A DNA stretch of 64,000 bases from Trichodesmium erythraeum GBRTRLIN201 (GCA_018457135.1 JAGGDU010000228.1:1-64000); one strand, 5' to 3'. Numbered from the stretch's first letter, positions 39,941 to 50,757 are shown. Numbers and translations: made by a program. The notes: generated from the letters alone by a model not told the origin.

Positions 39941-40258
39941 TCGAGCTATATCAATGTATAGAGCAGTTTGTCAAGTTATGAGCTAGATATACTAATTCTC
40001 ATAATTTATAAAAGAAAACTGTAGGGGTTGGAGATAAAACCCTAGCGATAAAATATTACAATCTATGGGTAAGTTGCGATCTATTAACTATTTTATAAAA
40101 TATGTAGTTAGGTTAAATGCAATGTCTTTACAGATTAAAAGAATGAGCCATAAAATAGGAAGAAATCCCAAGATATTTATCCTGTCATTTGTAGTATGTT
40201 AGTCTGAAATATGCTGTATATTCTAATTTAATAATTTAATCCGGTAAAAGAACTTAAA
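39941..40258. other. Spacer between the two methyltransferase genes
   Basis: Nothing recognised. Its length suggests separate promoters and not one tight operon. Confidence 0.4.
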
Positions 40259-41002
40259 ATGATTCGACAAGAAGACGTTAAAATTATTCTTCAAGAGGAA
40301 GAAGTACTCAAATACGACCGAAAAGATTATCTAAAATTTCACGAAGAACTTTCATCAAAAGACCGAGAAATTACGATCTTATTTCAAGATAAACCAATTT
40401 TTAATGTTTTAGTTCCTCAAGGAGTTTTTAACCCTTATGGCGGTATAGCTGCTCAAGCTTTTATGAGCGGTATTTTGAATCAAATAATTAATGTTAAGGG
40501 AAAAAAGGTACTCGATCTTGGATGCGGTTCTGGAGTTCTTGGTTTGTGTTGCCTATTTAAAGACAGCAATAAAGTAGTTTTTTCGGATCTTCATCCGAAT
40601 ATTATGCCTCTCAAAAATAATCCCCTAATTCGAGAACAAGATGAGGTCAAAGTACAAAATTTGTGTGTGGGAGAAGCAGACAAATCTTACGATCTAGCAT
40701 TTATGCCTTTTCCTAGTCGTTCTATTGATCGCCCTATTAATGCAGACTCCTATGAAATGGGAATATTAAGAAATGACGATCTAGTGTTTCGGGCGATCGA
40801 GCAGGTAGGGCGAGTATTAGTACCTGGGGGGGAGTTTGTCTTTTTTTATAGGGTGTTTAATGAACGCTTCCCGCTATATTTAGAGGTAATGTCAAAGTTA
40901 GCAGCACATTTCGACCTGACTACTCTTAAGTTGTTATGGTATGTAGAAGAGGATGATGGGCATGGTTTATTGCTGTCTGTGGATAAATATTCAGGTAAAT
41001 AA
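40259..41002 (+). CDS. SAM-dependent methyltransferase, small (MTS) type
   Basis: 247 residues. Motif I VLDLGCGSGVLGLCC (about 83) and VVFSDLHPNI fit class I methyltransferases of the HemK/PrmA-like MTS group. Position IV reads DLAFMPFPSR where N-methyltransferases have NPPY, so the target is unlikely to be a glutamine or base amino group. The C-terminal half (PGGEFVFFYRV, LYLEVMSKLAAHF) is regular. The substrate is unknown. It is downstream of another methyltransferase and near two radical SAM genes. Confidence 0.8.
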   Translation: MIRQEDVKIILQEEEVLKYDRKDYLKFHEELSSKDREITILFQDKPIFNVLVPQGVFNPYGGIAAQAFMSGILNQIINVKGKKVLDLGCGSGVLGLCCLFKDSNKVVFSDLHPNIMPLKNNPLIREQDEVKVQNLCVGEADKSYDLAFMPFPSRSIDRPINADSYEMGILRNDDLVFRAIEQVGRVLVPGGEFVFFYRVFNERFPLYLEVMSKLAAHFDLTTLKLLWYVEEDDGHGLLLSVDKYSGK

Positions 41003-41294
41003 GTCTATAGTTTTGATTTCTCAGCTGTAAACTTTCCGTCTGAATGCTTACACTTTGGAGAATGTTGACAGGAGTCTCTGTGGCTTTCAGCAGGAGGATA
41101 GTGTTGTCACTCCTCCTACTGAGATCCTGGAAGAACTTCTCATCCTCAATATAGGGAAAGAAAAGTTTTTAAGAATTAGTAAGAATATATAAGGTTTTGG
41201 TTATCATGATGTACTTCATCAATTTCAAAAGTGCTATTAATGTATGACTTCTGTGAAACGGTATGAGTTAACTTTAAGCTAATTTTGTAATTAT

Positions 41295-42200
41295 TTACCC
41301 TTGATTAATCTTATTAATAAACCACATCGGCATTAACCCTATCCATCTCTGTTGAATAACACCATCTTTCAAAAGAACCGCAGTAGGTACTACCTCTATC
41401 TTCAATTTTTTATACAACCTTTTATCCACTGCAACAACAGGAAAATTCAAAAAATATCTATCTACAAAATTTTGTCCTATTTGAAGATTTTCAGTATCTA
41501 TTAATCCCACTATTGCTGGTAAATTATCTTGCAATTGTGCCAATTTCAAAAGACTTAACCAATGTTTACATTGAGAACATTCAGGACTCATAAAAACCAC
41601 AATTACAGACCCAGACATTAAAGATTTTGAATCCTCTCCTAGCCATTCTATTTGCCACATCCGGTTTTCTTGTAATGGAGTAAAATCAATATAAGGACGA
41701 CCATTTTCTTGTATGTATTCTAGGGAACCAGCAGCCAAAGCATAGCTAGTTATCAAAGTTATTAATACCACTAGCCATTGCCAGAAAATAGTAGGTTGAT
41801 ATTTACCAAAAAATTCAGCGAATATTAACAGAAAAATATAAATAGCATTCAGAATTAAACTTTGGGTAGGAGTAATTTCAAACAAACCATTATAACAGCC
41901 ACAGTCTGTTGTTTTACCAGTTGATGTACTCCAGTAAGTGAGTATTGATAAACCAAATAATAATAAAATACTTACAAGTATTATTAGGTTCAGAAAAACT
42001 CCTAAGATTAAAGCCACTCCTAAAGCTGATTCAATAGCAGTAAATGTTAAAGCAACAGGTATTATTAACTTAGGATTTACTAAATTAAGTTTAGTAATAT
42101 GTTGGGCAAATTTCCAAGGTTCTATAACTTTAGCAATACCAGTCAACAGAAAAATACTACCTACTATGTTTGAGGTTATAGAAGCTAAGACAAATAACAT
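41295..42200 (-). CDS. MauE/DoxX-like membrane protein fused to a thioredoxin-fold domain
   Basis: 301 residues. Residues 1-155 hold about four membrane spans of the MauE/DoxX type (GIAKVIEPWKFAQHI start; a conserved TTDCGCYNG). After a linker the C-terminal 120 residues form a thioredoxin-like domain with CxxC in FMSPECSQCKHWLSLL and a cis-Pro-type EVVPTAVLL. This layout predicts a membrane redox protein passing electrons to a thiol/disulfide partner, possibly in disulfide formation or cytochrome/metal centre assembly. Single gene on minus. Confidence 0.85.
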   Translation of the reverse strand: MLFVLASITSNIVGSIFLLTGIAKVIEPWKFAQHITKLNLVNPKLIIPVALTFTAIESALGVALILGVFLNLIILVSILLLFGLSILTYWSTSTGKTTDCGCYNGLFEITPTQSLILNAIYIFLLIFAEFFGKYQPTIFWQWLVVLITLITSYALAAGSLEYIQENGRPYIDFTPLQENRMWQIEWLGEDSKSLMSGSVIVVFMSPECSQCKHWLSLLKLAQLQDNLPAIVGLIDTENLQIGQNFVDRYFLNFPVVAVDKRLYKKLKIEVVPTAVLLKDGVIQQRWIGLMPMWFINKINQG

Positions 42201-42815
42201 AATATCAGTTTTAATTTATCAGTTTTAATTTTTAATTTATCATTATTTTGTTTATAAAATAACTCAGTAATGATATCAGGTTACTGCTATTTTACCAGTA
42301 ATTGTGTTCCTTAAAACCTATAATTTTGTACCCAACTAATATGAAAATTGCTATAATTAATTATAAACTCAGCATTCAGTAATTAGGTTTGATATCTTAG
42401 GGATGAGAAAAGGGTTTAAACAAACTGTTATCTAAAACCAAAAGCAATAGCTAATAAATAATGGATGAATGCTTATCATAAAAATAGTTTGGAGTCAAAC
42501 AGCAATTAAAAATTATATCTACATCTCCAACAAAAGTCAATATTAAATCATCATCAAAAATATCAGAAAATCAGTGTAAAAGTTGGGAAGTACTAACTCC
42601 TGATATTAGTCATATAATCACAGAATATAATATACCTATGGATAACCTAATTTTTTGAAAAAAATAGGAAACATTAACCATTACTATCATAGTTATTCCA
42701 AAATAGATACACCATTTTTAGCTGCTGCTAATATCTAATTTTTATAGTCTGAAACAGTCTTTCCTTTGAGCAGATATTCTCCTAATTGTAGAAGTAATAT
42801 TTCTAAAAATTAGAC
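42201..42815. other. Spacer between UPF0182 terminator and MauE-like gene
   Basis: It includes the promoter of the MauE-like gene and a short direct repeat TCAGTTTTAATTT near 42205. No gene seen. Confidence 0.4.
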
Positions 42816-42861
42816 AAAAAAAATCTCCTATTTTTTCAGAGAATAGGAAATAAAAAATAGG
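42816..42861 (-). terminator. Rho-independent terminator of the UPF0182 gene
   Basis: Reading the minus strand, CCTATTTTTT (42861-42852) pairs with AAAAAATAGG (42836-42827) and is soon followed by eight T (complement of 42823-42816). It lies about 65 bases after the UPF0182 stop. The stem is AT-rich but long. Confidence 0.6.
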
Positions 42862-42925
42862 GATTTTAATCAAAATATCCCTACTTATTCTCCTACTCCT
42901 AAAAAAAGACAAAGAGTAGTAAACC

Positions 42926-45685
42926 CTAATTACTTTCTGTTTGCTTTTTTAACTGTTGAAGTAGCTGTTCAAACTTTTGTTTAGACTTACCATATTCTAC
43001 CCAATTATCTTTTCGTCTTGCTGCTTCAGTTTGACTATAAGCTTCTACTATTGAATTAATCAACTCAGAAATATTTTTTGTTTCTGGGGTTTTCTCTGTA
43101 ACTTTAACTTCTGGTTGTTTAACTTCCATACCAAAAATTGTTTCTAAAGATTTACTGAGAGTTTCTGTCATTACAACCTCTTTATCATAAGCAACTATTA
43201 CCCTCTTTAATTCTGGTAATTCTCCCTGTTCAGCCCTTAAGTAAATTGGTTCTATATACATTAATGATTCCTCTATAGGAATTACTAATAAATCTCCTCG
43301 AATTACCTTAGAACCTTTTTGGCTCCATAACGTTAATTGTTGGGATATTTTTGGGTTTTGGTCGATGCGAGCTTCAATTTGACTGGGACCATAAACTAAC
43401 TTTTGTTTAGGAAATTCATATAGCAATAATTTACCATAATTATCTCCATCTGATTCTGCTGCCATCCAGGCAATCATATTATCTTTATTAACTGGAGTAA
43501 ATGGCAAAATTAAAACAAATTCTTCACCCTTTTTTTCTGGTAAACGCATAATTAAATAGTATGGTTCCATTAATTGTTTATTATCTTCATAAACTTCTGT
43601 AGGAAACCTCCATAAGTCCTCTTGATTATAAAATAATTGAGGGTTGCTCATGTGATATGATAAATACATTTGAGCTTTAATTTTAAATAAGTCTAAGGGG
43701 TAGCGAAAATGGGCTTTAACATTAGTTGGAATTGCCGATTTTTCTGTAAATAACTGGGGGAAAATTTTGCGGTAAGTATTTAGTACTGGGTCATTTTCAT
43801 CTACTACAAAGAACTTCATCGTACCGTTGTAGGCATCAACCATAACTTTCACAGAATTCCGAATATAATTAACATTTCCCCTAGCTATTCGCTCAATGTT
43901 ACCTCTATTTAATATTGCCCGGGCATTATTACTCAGATAAAGTGGTTCCGAATAGGGATAGCGATCGCTCACTGTATAAGCATCTAATATCCATTGAATT
44001 TTTCCATCAATTAAAGCAATATAAGGGTCATTATCAAATCTTAAAAAGGGTGCAACTTGGTTTACTCTTTCTTTTATATTTCGATAGTAGTGAATTTTTG
44101 AATTGTCAGTAAAGTAGCCAGAAATTAAAATATTAATGCTGCTTAAGTCATAAGCATAGGCAAGTTTTCGCCATAAAGAATTTACTGGAACTCCCCCCGT
44201 ACCACTATAAAAAGTAAAAGCATTTTCACCACTCCGAGGATAATCAAATTCTTCAGTACTCATACCCGTAAAAATATGAGTATCAGTTTTTTCTCCATAG
44301 TAAATAGCAGGTTCTTTTACCTGAAGATTTACCTGAGAAACTGGTGGAATATCTTTAATAAATAAAACCGGTAAACCATCTGCCTTTACTTCATTTACAG
44401 GATTCATTACTAACCCATAACCATGAGTATATTTTAAATGTTTATTTACCCAAGTTTGTGCTTTTCTAGGAACTTGAGAATAAACCATTTCCCTTGGAGA
44501 AAGCATTACTTGTCTATAGTTACCATCAATAGTGTAACGGTCAATATCTACATCATTAAATTGATAGTAAAGCCGCATTTCTTGAAGTTGACGATAGGTG
44601 CTGAGAAGTGGTCTATAATCCCAAAGCGTAATATTGCGAACTGTGCCTTGATTATTTTTTAATGTTTGACTATCTAACTCAAATTTAGCTGGAAAACTTT
44701 TAGTTTCTACATTATCTAAACCATAGGCTTCACGGGTAAATTTAATATTATTTGCTATGTATGGTTTTTCCTTTTGTAGTTCATTAGGATTAACTATAAA
44801 TTTCTGTTGAAACCATGGATATAAAACATTAAATAATCCCAATAAAACTATATAAATAACTATTCCATAAGTTGGCCAAATAATGTTATTTTTCCAAACA
44901 GAAAGTACACAAACTACTGCTAATAATAATGCCACTATTGCCATGGCCCAATAGGCAAAAAGTTTAGCATGAACGTCTGTGTATCCAGCCCCAAAAACTA
45001 CTCCATTAGAGTCAAAAAGTAATTCATAACGTTCAAACCAAAATCCTACTGCAATTAAAATTGTCACCCCTGCCAGTAGGAGACTAATATGAGTTTTAAT
45101 TGAACCTGTTAAAAAATTTTGCCATTGTCGCCCAGCGGTAAATTTACCCTTCAAAGCATATACTATGATACTAATAATTAAACCAGCGAAAACCAGAGTA
45201 AATAGCCACTCTTTTATTCCTTCATATAAGGGTAATCTAAATATGTAAAAACCTATGTTTCGTTGATAAATTGGATCTTGATTTGGAAAATCTACAGCAT
45301 TTAAAAATTTCAAAAAAGTTTCCCAAGCTGGAGATGTAGCTGTGGCTGCGCTTAAAGATATCAAAGTAATGTTGACAAGGAAAATTATTTTCACAAAAAT
45401 ATTTCTGTAGGGAGCTAATTCAGTTCCTAATAAAATATTAAAGGAGCGATCGCTTGTCAATTTTTCAGCTATCCAATAATTACTCCATAGAAACAAAAAG
45501 TAAATAACAAATGCACCTACCCACAGAAATATTTGCCAATTTAATCTAGTCCAAAAAATATTAGCAAAATCAACCGTATTAAACCACCATGCTTCAGTTA
45601 ATAAGTGAACTAAAGTTCGAGAAAGGGAAAAAACAACTAAAAGAATGACACTAATTGCAATGATTATGTAATTTCTTATTTTCAT
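42926..45685 (-). CDS. UPF0182 family large membrane protein
   Basis: 919 residues. The N-terminal 320 residues form about seven membrane spans (first span IIIAISVILLVVFSLSRTL). The rest is a large domain predicted to face the outside, with family segments NIKFTREAYGLDNVE, LWDYRPLLSTYRQLQEMRLYY, MVYSQVPRKAQTWVNKHLKYTHGYG, and FRYPLDLFKIKAQMYLSYHM. The C-terminal 80 residues are a charged coiled coil. UPF0182 is widespread in cyanobacteria and actinobacteria; function unknown. Single gene with its own terminator. Confidence 0.95.
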   Translation of the reverse strand: MKIRNYIIIAISVILLVVFSLSRTLVHLLTEAWWFNTVDFANIFWTRLNWQIFLWVGAFVIYFLFLWSNYWIAEKLTSDRSFNILLGTELAPYRNIFVKIIFLVNITLISLSAATATSPAWETFLKFLNAVDFPNQDPIYQRNIGFYIFRLPLYEGIKEWLFTLVFAGLIISIIVYALKGKFTAGRQWQNFLTGSIKTHISLLLAGVTILIAVGFWFERYELLFDSNGVVFGAGYTDVHAKLFAYWAMAIVALLLAVVCVLSVWKNNIIWPTYGIVIYIVLLGLFNVLYPWFQQKFIVNPNELQKEKPYIANNIKFTREAYGLDNVETKSFPAKFELDSQTLKNNQGTVRNITLWDYRPLLSTYRQLQEMRLYYQFNDVDIDRYTIDGNYRQVMLSPREMVYSQVPRKAQTWVNKHLKYTHGYGLVMNPVNEVKADGLPVLFIKDIPPVSQVNLQVKEPAIYYGEKTDTHIFTGMSTEEFDYPRSGENAFTFYSGTGGVPVNSLWRKLAYAYDLSSINILISGYFTDNSKIHYYRNIKERVNQVAPFLRFDNDPYIALIDGKIQWILDAYTVSDRYPYSEPLYLSNNARAILNRGNIERIARGNVNYIRNSVKVMVDAYNGTMKFFVVDENDPVLNTYRKIFPQLFTEKSAIPTNVKAHFRYPLDLFKIKAQMYLSYHMSNPQLFYNQEDLWRFPTEVYEDNKQLMEPYYLIMRLPEKKGEEFVLILPFTPVNKDNMIAWMAAESDGDNYGKLLLYEFPKQKLVYGPSQIEARIDQNPKISQQLTLWSQKGSKVIRGDLLVIPIEESLMYIEPIYLRAEQGELPELKRVIVAYDKEVVMTETLSKSLETIFGMEVKQPEVKVTEKTPETKNISELINSIVEAYSQTEAARRKDNWVEYGKSKQKFEQLLQQLKKQTESN

Positions 45686-46193
45686 AATTTTCCATTATTA
45701 TGTATCAAAAAAATTATTATACTTTCTAGATGAGAATTACAACCATATCATAAACTTTAATACATTTTATTGGTAACCTGTCTTCCCGATATGGTTTTAG
45801 TATGGCATTATTTTTTTCGGAATAATTATACTTTTGTAACAGGAAGACAGAAGATAAAAAGTAAAAGGATTTATTTTGATCGTGACTGAATTTTATACAG
45901 AAACAATGCTACCAAACATAATATAATTTAGTCTTTTTTTTAAGATAAGATTAACTATATACCTGTACAGAAAAGTTAGGTAAAATGACTATATTAATAA
46001 ACTTGATTGATAATTATTTTTGGGTAATAGTTTTTGAGTAAAATGGGCATGAAGTGACTAGAAGATGGAGCTCAAGGGGTGATAGGAAGCATTTACTCAC
46101 GGGACTCTGATCTTGAGTTTTCTCTGGCTCCGACAAAAAAACTATCACCCTCCCATCTCTTTTACCCGAGTTGGGAGCACCACCACCACTTTA
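45686..46193. other. 0.5 kb spacer upstream of the UPF0182 gene
   Basis: No gene seen; promoter of UPF0182 on minus and the 3' side of the DUF362 gene. Confidence 0.4.
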
Positions 46194-47141
46194 TTAAATA
46201 TTCATTGGTTCTTGAATAAACTTAACATATAGATGTTTAAAAGTAGACCTAATTATGCGTGGAACTCCAAAATCAATAGGTTTCTTAGTTGTGGGTAACT
46301 GCCAATTTTCTACCTCAACTTCAATAGGCTGTAATAATGGAAAATTAACCCTTTTTAAATCAGAACAAAACCCCATTTCTTCAGCAACTGCCACTGTGGG
46401 AATTTCTGCAGGATTAACTTTGAGAATTTCTACTAATGTTCGGTCAAGGGCAAATACATCTATAGATGCTCCCAAAATACCTAACTTTCTAGGTTCTCCA
46501 CCAATAGGACCATTACCTTCTTGACCGATAATACTATCAATAATAGTCAAATCTGGATTAATTGCTTTTGCTGTTTCTACTAGCATTTTACCGAAACGAT
46601 CAGCATCTTTACCTGCTTCTAAATGCCACCAAGCTTTCATTTTTCCCGGTACACAACCAAATAAATTTTTGACTCCCATTGTCATAGTTAATTGCACATG
46701 AGATTTCAGCTTAGGCAAATTAATTATTACATCTGCTGCCATTGCTTCTTTACTTAATAGTAAATGATTAAACTCTTCACTAACTATGTCGTAACGTTTC
46801 CCGTGAAATTCAACTATTGGTAAGTCAAATTCTTTGAGCAATGATAAGTAACCATTTGCTTTTGCCACACCCATAGCACTACCAAAAGCTGGACTATCGC
46901 CTAAAAAAGGTTTACCGCCAGCTTTTTTTACCATTTTAGCGACACAATAAACTACTTCTTTTCTAGTTACGCATTCTTTTGTGGGGCGAGAACCTGTCAG
47001 CAAATTTGGTTTAAGTAAAACGCGATCGCCTGCTTTGACAAAAGCATTAATTCCCCCTAATGGCTCTAAAAGATTCTCTATGGATTTTTCTAATTCTTGA
47101 ATTTTATAGGAATTAGCTCGGATTAAACTAACAGTAGACAT
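46194..47141 (-). CDS. DUF362 domain protein
   Basis: 315 residues. The DUF362 pattern is clear: RVLLKPNLLTGSRPTKECVT near residue 45, GDSPAFGSAMGVAKANG, VIINLPKLKSHVQLTMTMGVKNLFGCVPG (about 140-167), and DLTIIDSIIGQEGNGPIGGEPR. Many DUF362 proteins carry a ferredoxin-like Cys cluster at the C-terminus; this one does not. No signal peptide. Function unknown; in cyanobacteria the gene is common and not tied to one pathway. Confidence 0.9.
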   Translation of the reverse strand: MSTVSLIRANSYKIQELEKSIENLLEPLGGINAFVKAGDRVLLKPNLLTGSRPTKECVTRKEVVYCVAKMVKKAGGKPFLGDSPAFGSAMGVAKANGYLSLLKEFDLPIVEFHGKRYDIVSEEFNHLLLSKEAMAADVIINLPKLKSHVQLTMTMGVKNLFGCVPGKMKAWWHLEAGKDADRFGKMLVETAKAINPDLTIIDSIIGQEGNGPIGGEPRKLGILGASIDVFALDRTLVEILKVNPAEIPTVAVAEEMGFCSDLKRVNFPLLQPIEVEVENWQLPTTKKPIDFGVPRIIRSTFKHLYVKFIQEPMNI

Positions 47142-48001
47142 GATTTTTAATTAGATTAATAGATATCTTGATAAAAGGTTAAATAGCATCTGAAAAAATC
47201 AATTTTCTATTCAGCCTATTTATTAAAATTATTACATTGTAGGATTTAATTACATAAATAATTATGTGAATGTACTGGAAACCTCCATTAAACTTGTTAA
47301 ACATTTTCCAAATAGTAAAAGTATTTTTAGACATGTTTAATTTTGATTAGTTAATAATATCATTTCTGTTCTGAGAAACCTACAATTATCTACATAAATC
47401 ATTGAATACCCTCGCCTATATCAGTTCTATTCCTGCTTTACCCTAGCAAAGTCGGCCTGATCTAGCTCCCCTAACACACCCTTGGGACTGAACTCCTAAG
47501 CCTGATTAAACTAGCATTTCAGTCTCACTTCACAACTAAAACCAAAGTATCAATCTTTTGTAGCAAACATTAACGTATTTCATATTATACTGTGGCGTCA
47601 AGAAGATCTAGGGCATTTATGCTGAAGAGTTTACTATATTTGAGCAAAAGCTTAACCCTAACTCATCAGACTTAAGTAAACCCTACTAATTAACTCTCAA
47701 AGCATTCACACAAATTATGCGCCAAATTAAGAAGTTTCAAAAAGTACCAAAATATCTGTCGCTGAAGCTCATGCATGGGTAAAATTTTGGGCATACCTAG
47801 GTAGAAAAATCAGGAGACAATTCTTACTACCCCTACCTGGTGACCATGCAATTTATCTGTGCTGACCTGCTGACATGCTGAACTGCAATAACCCTTATCC
47901 CATTGACAATAGATGTGCTAACTCTCAGTAGTTAAATACTAATAAACCTCACTATGTAACGAATATTTAGACTATTCATTCTGACTCCTGAGCCTTGACT
48001 C
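47142..48001. other. 0.9 kb spacer, nothing recognised
   Basis: No intact gene or strong repeat. The base composition is a little richer in C than other spacers (47400-47560), but no reading frame there looked convincing. Confidence 0.4.
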
Positions 48002-48838
48002 CTAAGTCATAACTCTACCAAACAGCCTAATTTTCTCCATAAACTCTACCCCGCCATTTTTTGGAGTCTTGATAGCAGATAAAAATATCTGTAAAACTGC
48101 CAAAGAGCTTGCTAAAAGAGATAATAAAAATAACCAACTAGCTTGAGCTTGACTGAAGTCATAGGAGGAAGGAATAACTAACAACAAAACAAACCTAATT
48201 AATAATAAAAATAAATTCAAAGCAGATAACAAAAATTTAGCAGACACAGAAATAGAAATAGGGAGACCAAAAAGAAAATAAACCAATAGCACTAATAAAG
48301 GTAAACCCTGAGTTACCCAAAATAACCAAAGATCGCTCCCAACTTGAACGGTTGAATAAGCATCCTTTAGGTCAAGCGATCGCCCCCACTACTGCAAAAT
48401 TTTCACCATCCCCTCATACATTCTCACTCCCAAAACCTCCGCTCCATCAAAACGAAGCACCTTAAACCCTTCAGCAGCAATATTTCTAGCCAGAGCCACA
48501 TGATCACAAAAAGAACCCTGAGCACCAATGTAACTCCCCATCTTCGATAACACCGAACGTCGCACAAAAAATACTGACCATTAGCCATAACTCTTCCTGG
48601 TGTTTGTATCCCCGTACCCGTTAGCCCAAACCTATAAACTAACATTTTTAATAAAGCAAGTTGTAGCCAAAGTTATCCTGGATATTTCAGGATAAACCGT
48701 GGCGACAGCGAAATCACATCTTATCCTTCAGCCTCAGCCTTTTTAACCAAACTAGGTACTACCCCTGGAGCTGGTTGAGTATCCTCATCTACTCCTAAAA
48801 ACCACTCACTCTTATTGCGATACTGAAGTTGATTTTTT
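48002..48838 (-). pseudogene. Decayed family 2 glycosyltransferase (CruG-like)
   Basis: On minus the remnant reads FLGVDEDTQPAPGVVPSLVKKAEAEG*DVISLSPRFILKYPG*LWLQLALLKMLVYRFG, then RVMANGQYFL. After a frameshift near 48590 it continues RRSVLSKMGSYIGAQGSFCDHVALARN, AAEGFKVLRFDGAEVLGVRMYEG, *WGRSLDLKDAYS, and a hydrophobic C-terminus ending at 48002. This is the GT2 layout of membrane glycosyltransferases like CruG, which glycosylates myxol-type carotenoids. Three stops and one frameshift make it a pseudogene; the N-terminal part is lost or unrecognisable. The CruG identity is a guess within the GT2 family. Confidence 0.7.
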
Positions 48839-49343
48839 TTTCACTCTCAGCAAAAAAAACTATTGGCTTTGTTTTGTTGTCAAAAGTTACTAAGTTTATA
48901 CTTTCGGGAAAATAGTTTAAATCTACATCCTTAGCATCAGCAGTAGAAATTTAGAACCATTTTTTCATAGTGGGACTAATTTTTTCTTTTAATCAATTCC
49001 ACAACAGGGTATTTATGTAGTTTACAAAACTTTACAAAAAAATAACCAGAATAGCCTTAGATATTTTTGTTGTTGATATTTTTAGATTTTGCTTTCTTTT
49101 TCAGTGAGAGGAAAAAACTAGGCTGATGATTTTTTTGGCCTTAAATTTAGTTTTACTTTTTCCATCAACATCAACAACATTTTTTATGTGTCATATTTTA
49201 TAGTATATGTCAATAATGAACATATTCTGATAGTCGCTTAAATCAACTAGACTTATGTAAAATAAGCAGGATTTTCAAATAAAATAAAGGAATTAATTAT
49301 ATGAAGTAAACTTAGATAAAATTATATGAATGTAGGAGATTAG
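48839..49343. other. 0.5 kb spacer upstream of the CofE-like gene
   Basis: Possible further remains of the glycosyltransferase on the left. No gene seen. Promoter of the CofE-like gene expected near 49300. Confidence 0.35.
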
Positions 49344-50519
49344 GTGATTACAAATATTTTAACAACAGGAATTATTGTTTTAGCTATACTTATAACTTTA
49401 ATCTGGTTAGCAATAGAATTACAATATCGTAATCGTCCAGGGAATGCCTTAGAATTAACCTCTCAAGATTGGAATTTAGCAGTTGCAGAACCAGAAAGGT
49501 ATCTTTTAGTGGGTGAAATGGAATTATGCAACCGTACTAAAAGCCTAGAAATTATGGTGCCAGAAGTACAAGCAAAAGTAAAACTATTATCTAGTGGAAG
49601 TTTAGAAGGAGTAAATTATCAAACTAGAATTATTCCTTTCCATAAAGATGCTCCCGCTAGATACGATAACTATTGGTTTGCTTATATAGTAAAAGTAGGA
49701 AAAAAGACAAAACTCAAAATATCAATTGATATTCAAGGTAATAACCTAAAGCAACTAAATTCTGCATGGATTAAAGTACATTATATTACATATGGACCTG
49801 AGGGTCGAATTCCCAAAGTGCAGCATATTATAGTCCCCCTCAAATTTCCCAACCCTAATTCTACGCCCAAAGTGCGAGAAGTAACAAATGCCAAAGTATT
49901 TCCTATTCCCACTCACCTATTAACTCAACTAGACGATCCAATAGAAATTATTAAACGTTATGTAGTTCCTCATGCTCAAAAAGGAGACATAGTTACCATA
50001 GGAGAAACACCCCTAGCCTTAATACAAGGTCGTTTTCGTCACCCCACAGATATAAAACTAGGATGGGTTGCTAAACGTATTTGTTACTTCTTCCTGCCCA
50101 CCTCAAGCTTGGCCACAGCTTGTGGAATGCAAACTCTAGTAGATATTGTTGGACCAATAAGAGTATTAATAGCTTTTTTTGGAGGCTCTATTGCTAAAAT
50201 ATTAGGGAAATCAGGAATGTTCTACCAATTTGCTGGACAACAAGCCAGACTAATAGATGATGTTACTGGAACTTTACCTCCTTATGACCAATTTATAGTT
50301 TTAGGTCCAGAAAATCCTCAAGAAGTAGTAGAAAAAATACAACAAGCAACAGGTCTAAGTGCAGCAATAGTAGATGTGAACGACTTGAAAGCAGTTAAAA
50401 TATTAGCAGCAACCTCTAATGTATCCCACTCTTTACTAGAGGAAGCATTGAGAACTAATCCCGCAGGAAATGCTGACGAGCAAACCCCTGTAGTTCTAAT
50501 TCGTCCATCATTATCATAA
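49344..50519 (+). CDS. CofE/F420-0 gamma-glutamyl ligase-like protein with membrane anchor
   Basis: Starts at GTG 49344 with AGGAG seven bases upstream. 391 residues. A hydrophobic N-terminal anchor (ILTTGIIVLAILITLIWLAIEL) and an unrecognised 150-residue domain precede a region resembling F420-0:gamma-glutamyl ligase (CofE/FbiB): FPIPTHLLTQLDDPIEIIKRYV, QKGDIVTIGETPLALIQGR, and the C-terminal QFIVLGPENPQEVVEKIQ. Cyanobacteria carry this gene widely, although not all make F420, so a different amide-bond-forming role is possible. Confidence 0.8.
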   Translation: MITNILTTGIIVLAILITLIWLAIELQYRNRPGNALELTSQDWNLAVAEPERYLLVGEMELCNRTKSLEIMVPEVQAKVKLLSSGSLEGVNYQTRIIPFHKDAPARYDNYWFAYIVKVGKKTKLKISIDIQGNNLKQLNSAWIKVHYITYGPEGRIPKVQHIIVPLKFPNPNSTPKVREVTNAKVFPIPTHLLTQLDDPIEIIKRYVVPHAQKGDIVTIGETPLALIQGRFRHPTDIKLGWVAKRICYFFLPTSSLATACGMQTLVDIVGPIRVLIAFFGGSIAKILGKSGMFYQFAGQQARLIDDVTGTLPPYDQFIVLGPENPQEVVEKIQQATGLSAAIVDVNDLKAVKILAATSNVSHSLLEEALRTNPAGNADEQTPVVLIRPSLS

Positions 50520-50718
50520 GACAATAAGACAGAAAGTTGATTCTAATGGGAGTTGATTGTAATTATTTTGGTCAAGGAAACAGTCAAAGTATCTTGCTCC
50601 CCTGAAGTGGTATTGTCGATATCTATCTATTCTAACTGTTTTGGTTAATATCATTAGTAAAGTAATTACAATACTCAATCTTGATTTGAGTGGAGTGACT
50701 AGGATAATTTTGATTTTT
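50520..50718. other. Start of a 0.65 kb spacer after the CofE-like gene
   Basis: Nothing recognised before the hairpins that begin at 50719. Confidence 0.4.
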
Positions 50719-50757
50719 CCCCAGAACTTTAGCTTACCAAAAGTTAAAATCCTGGGG
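50719..50757. repeat. Two-part stem-loop
   Basis: CCCCAG (50719-50724) pairs with CTGGGG (50752-50757), and inside it AACTTT (50725-50730) pairs with AAAGTT (50740-50745), with a 9-base loop and a 6-base bulge. There is no T-run, so it is not an ordinary terminator on +. Confidence 0.5.
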
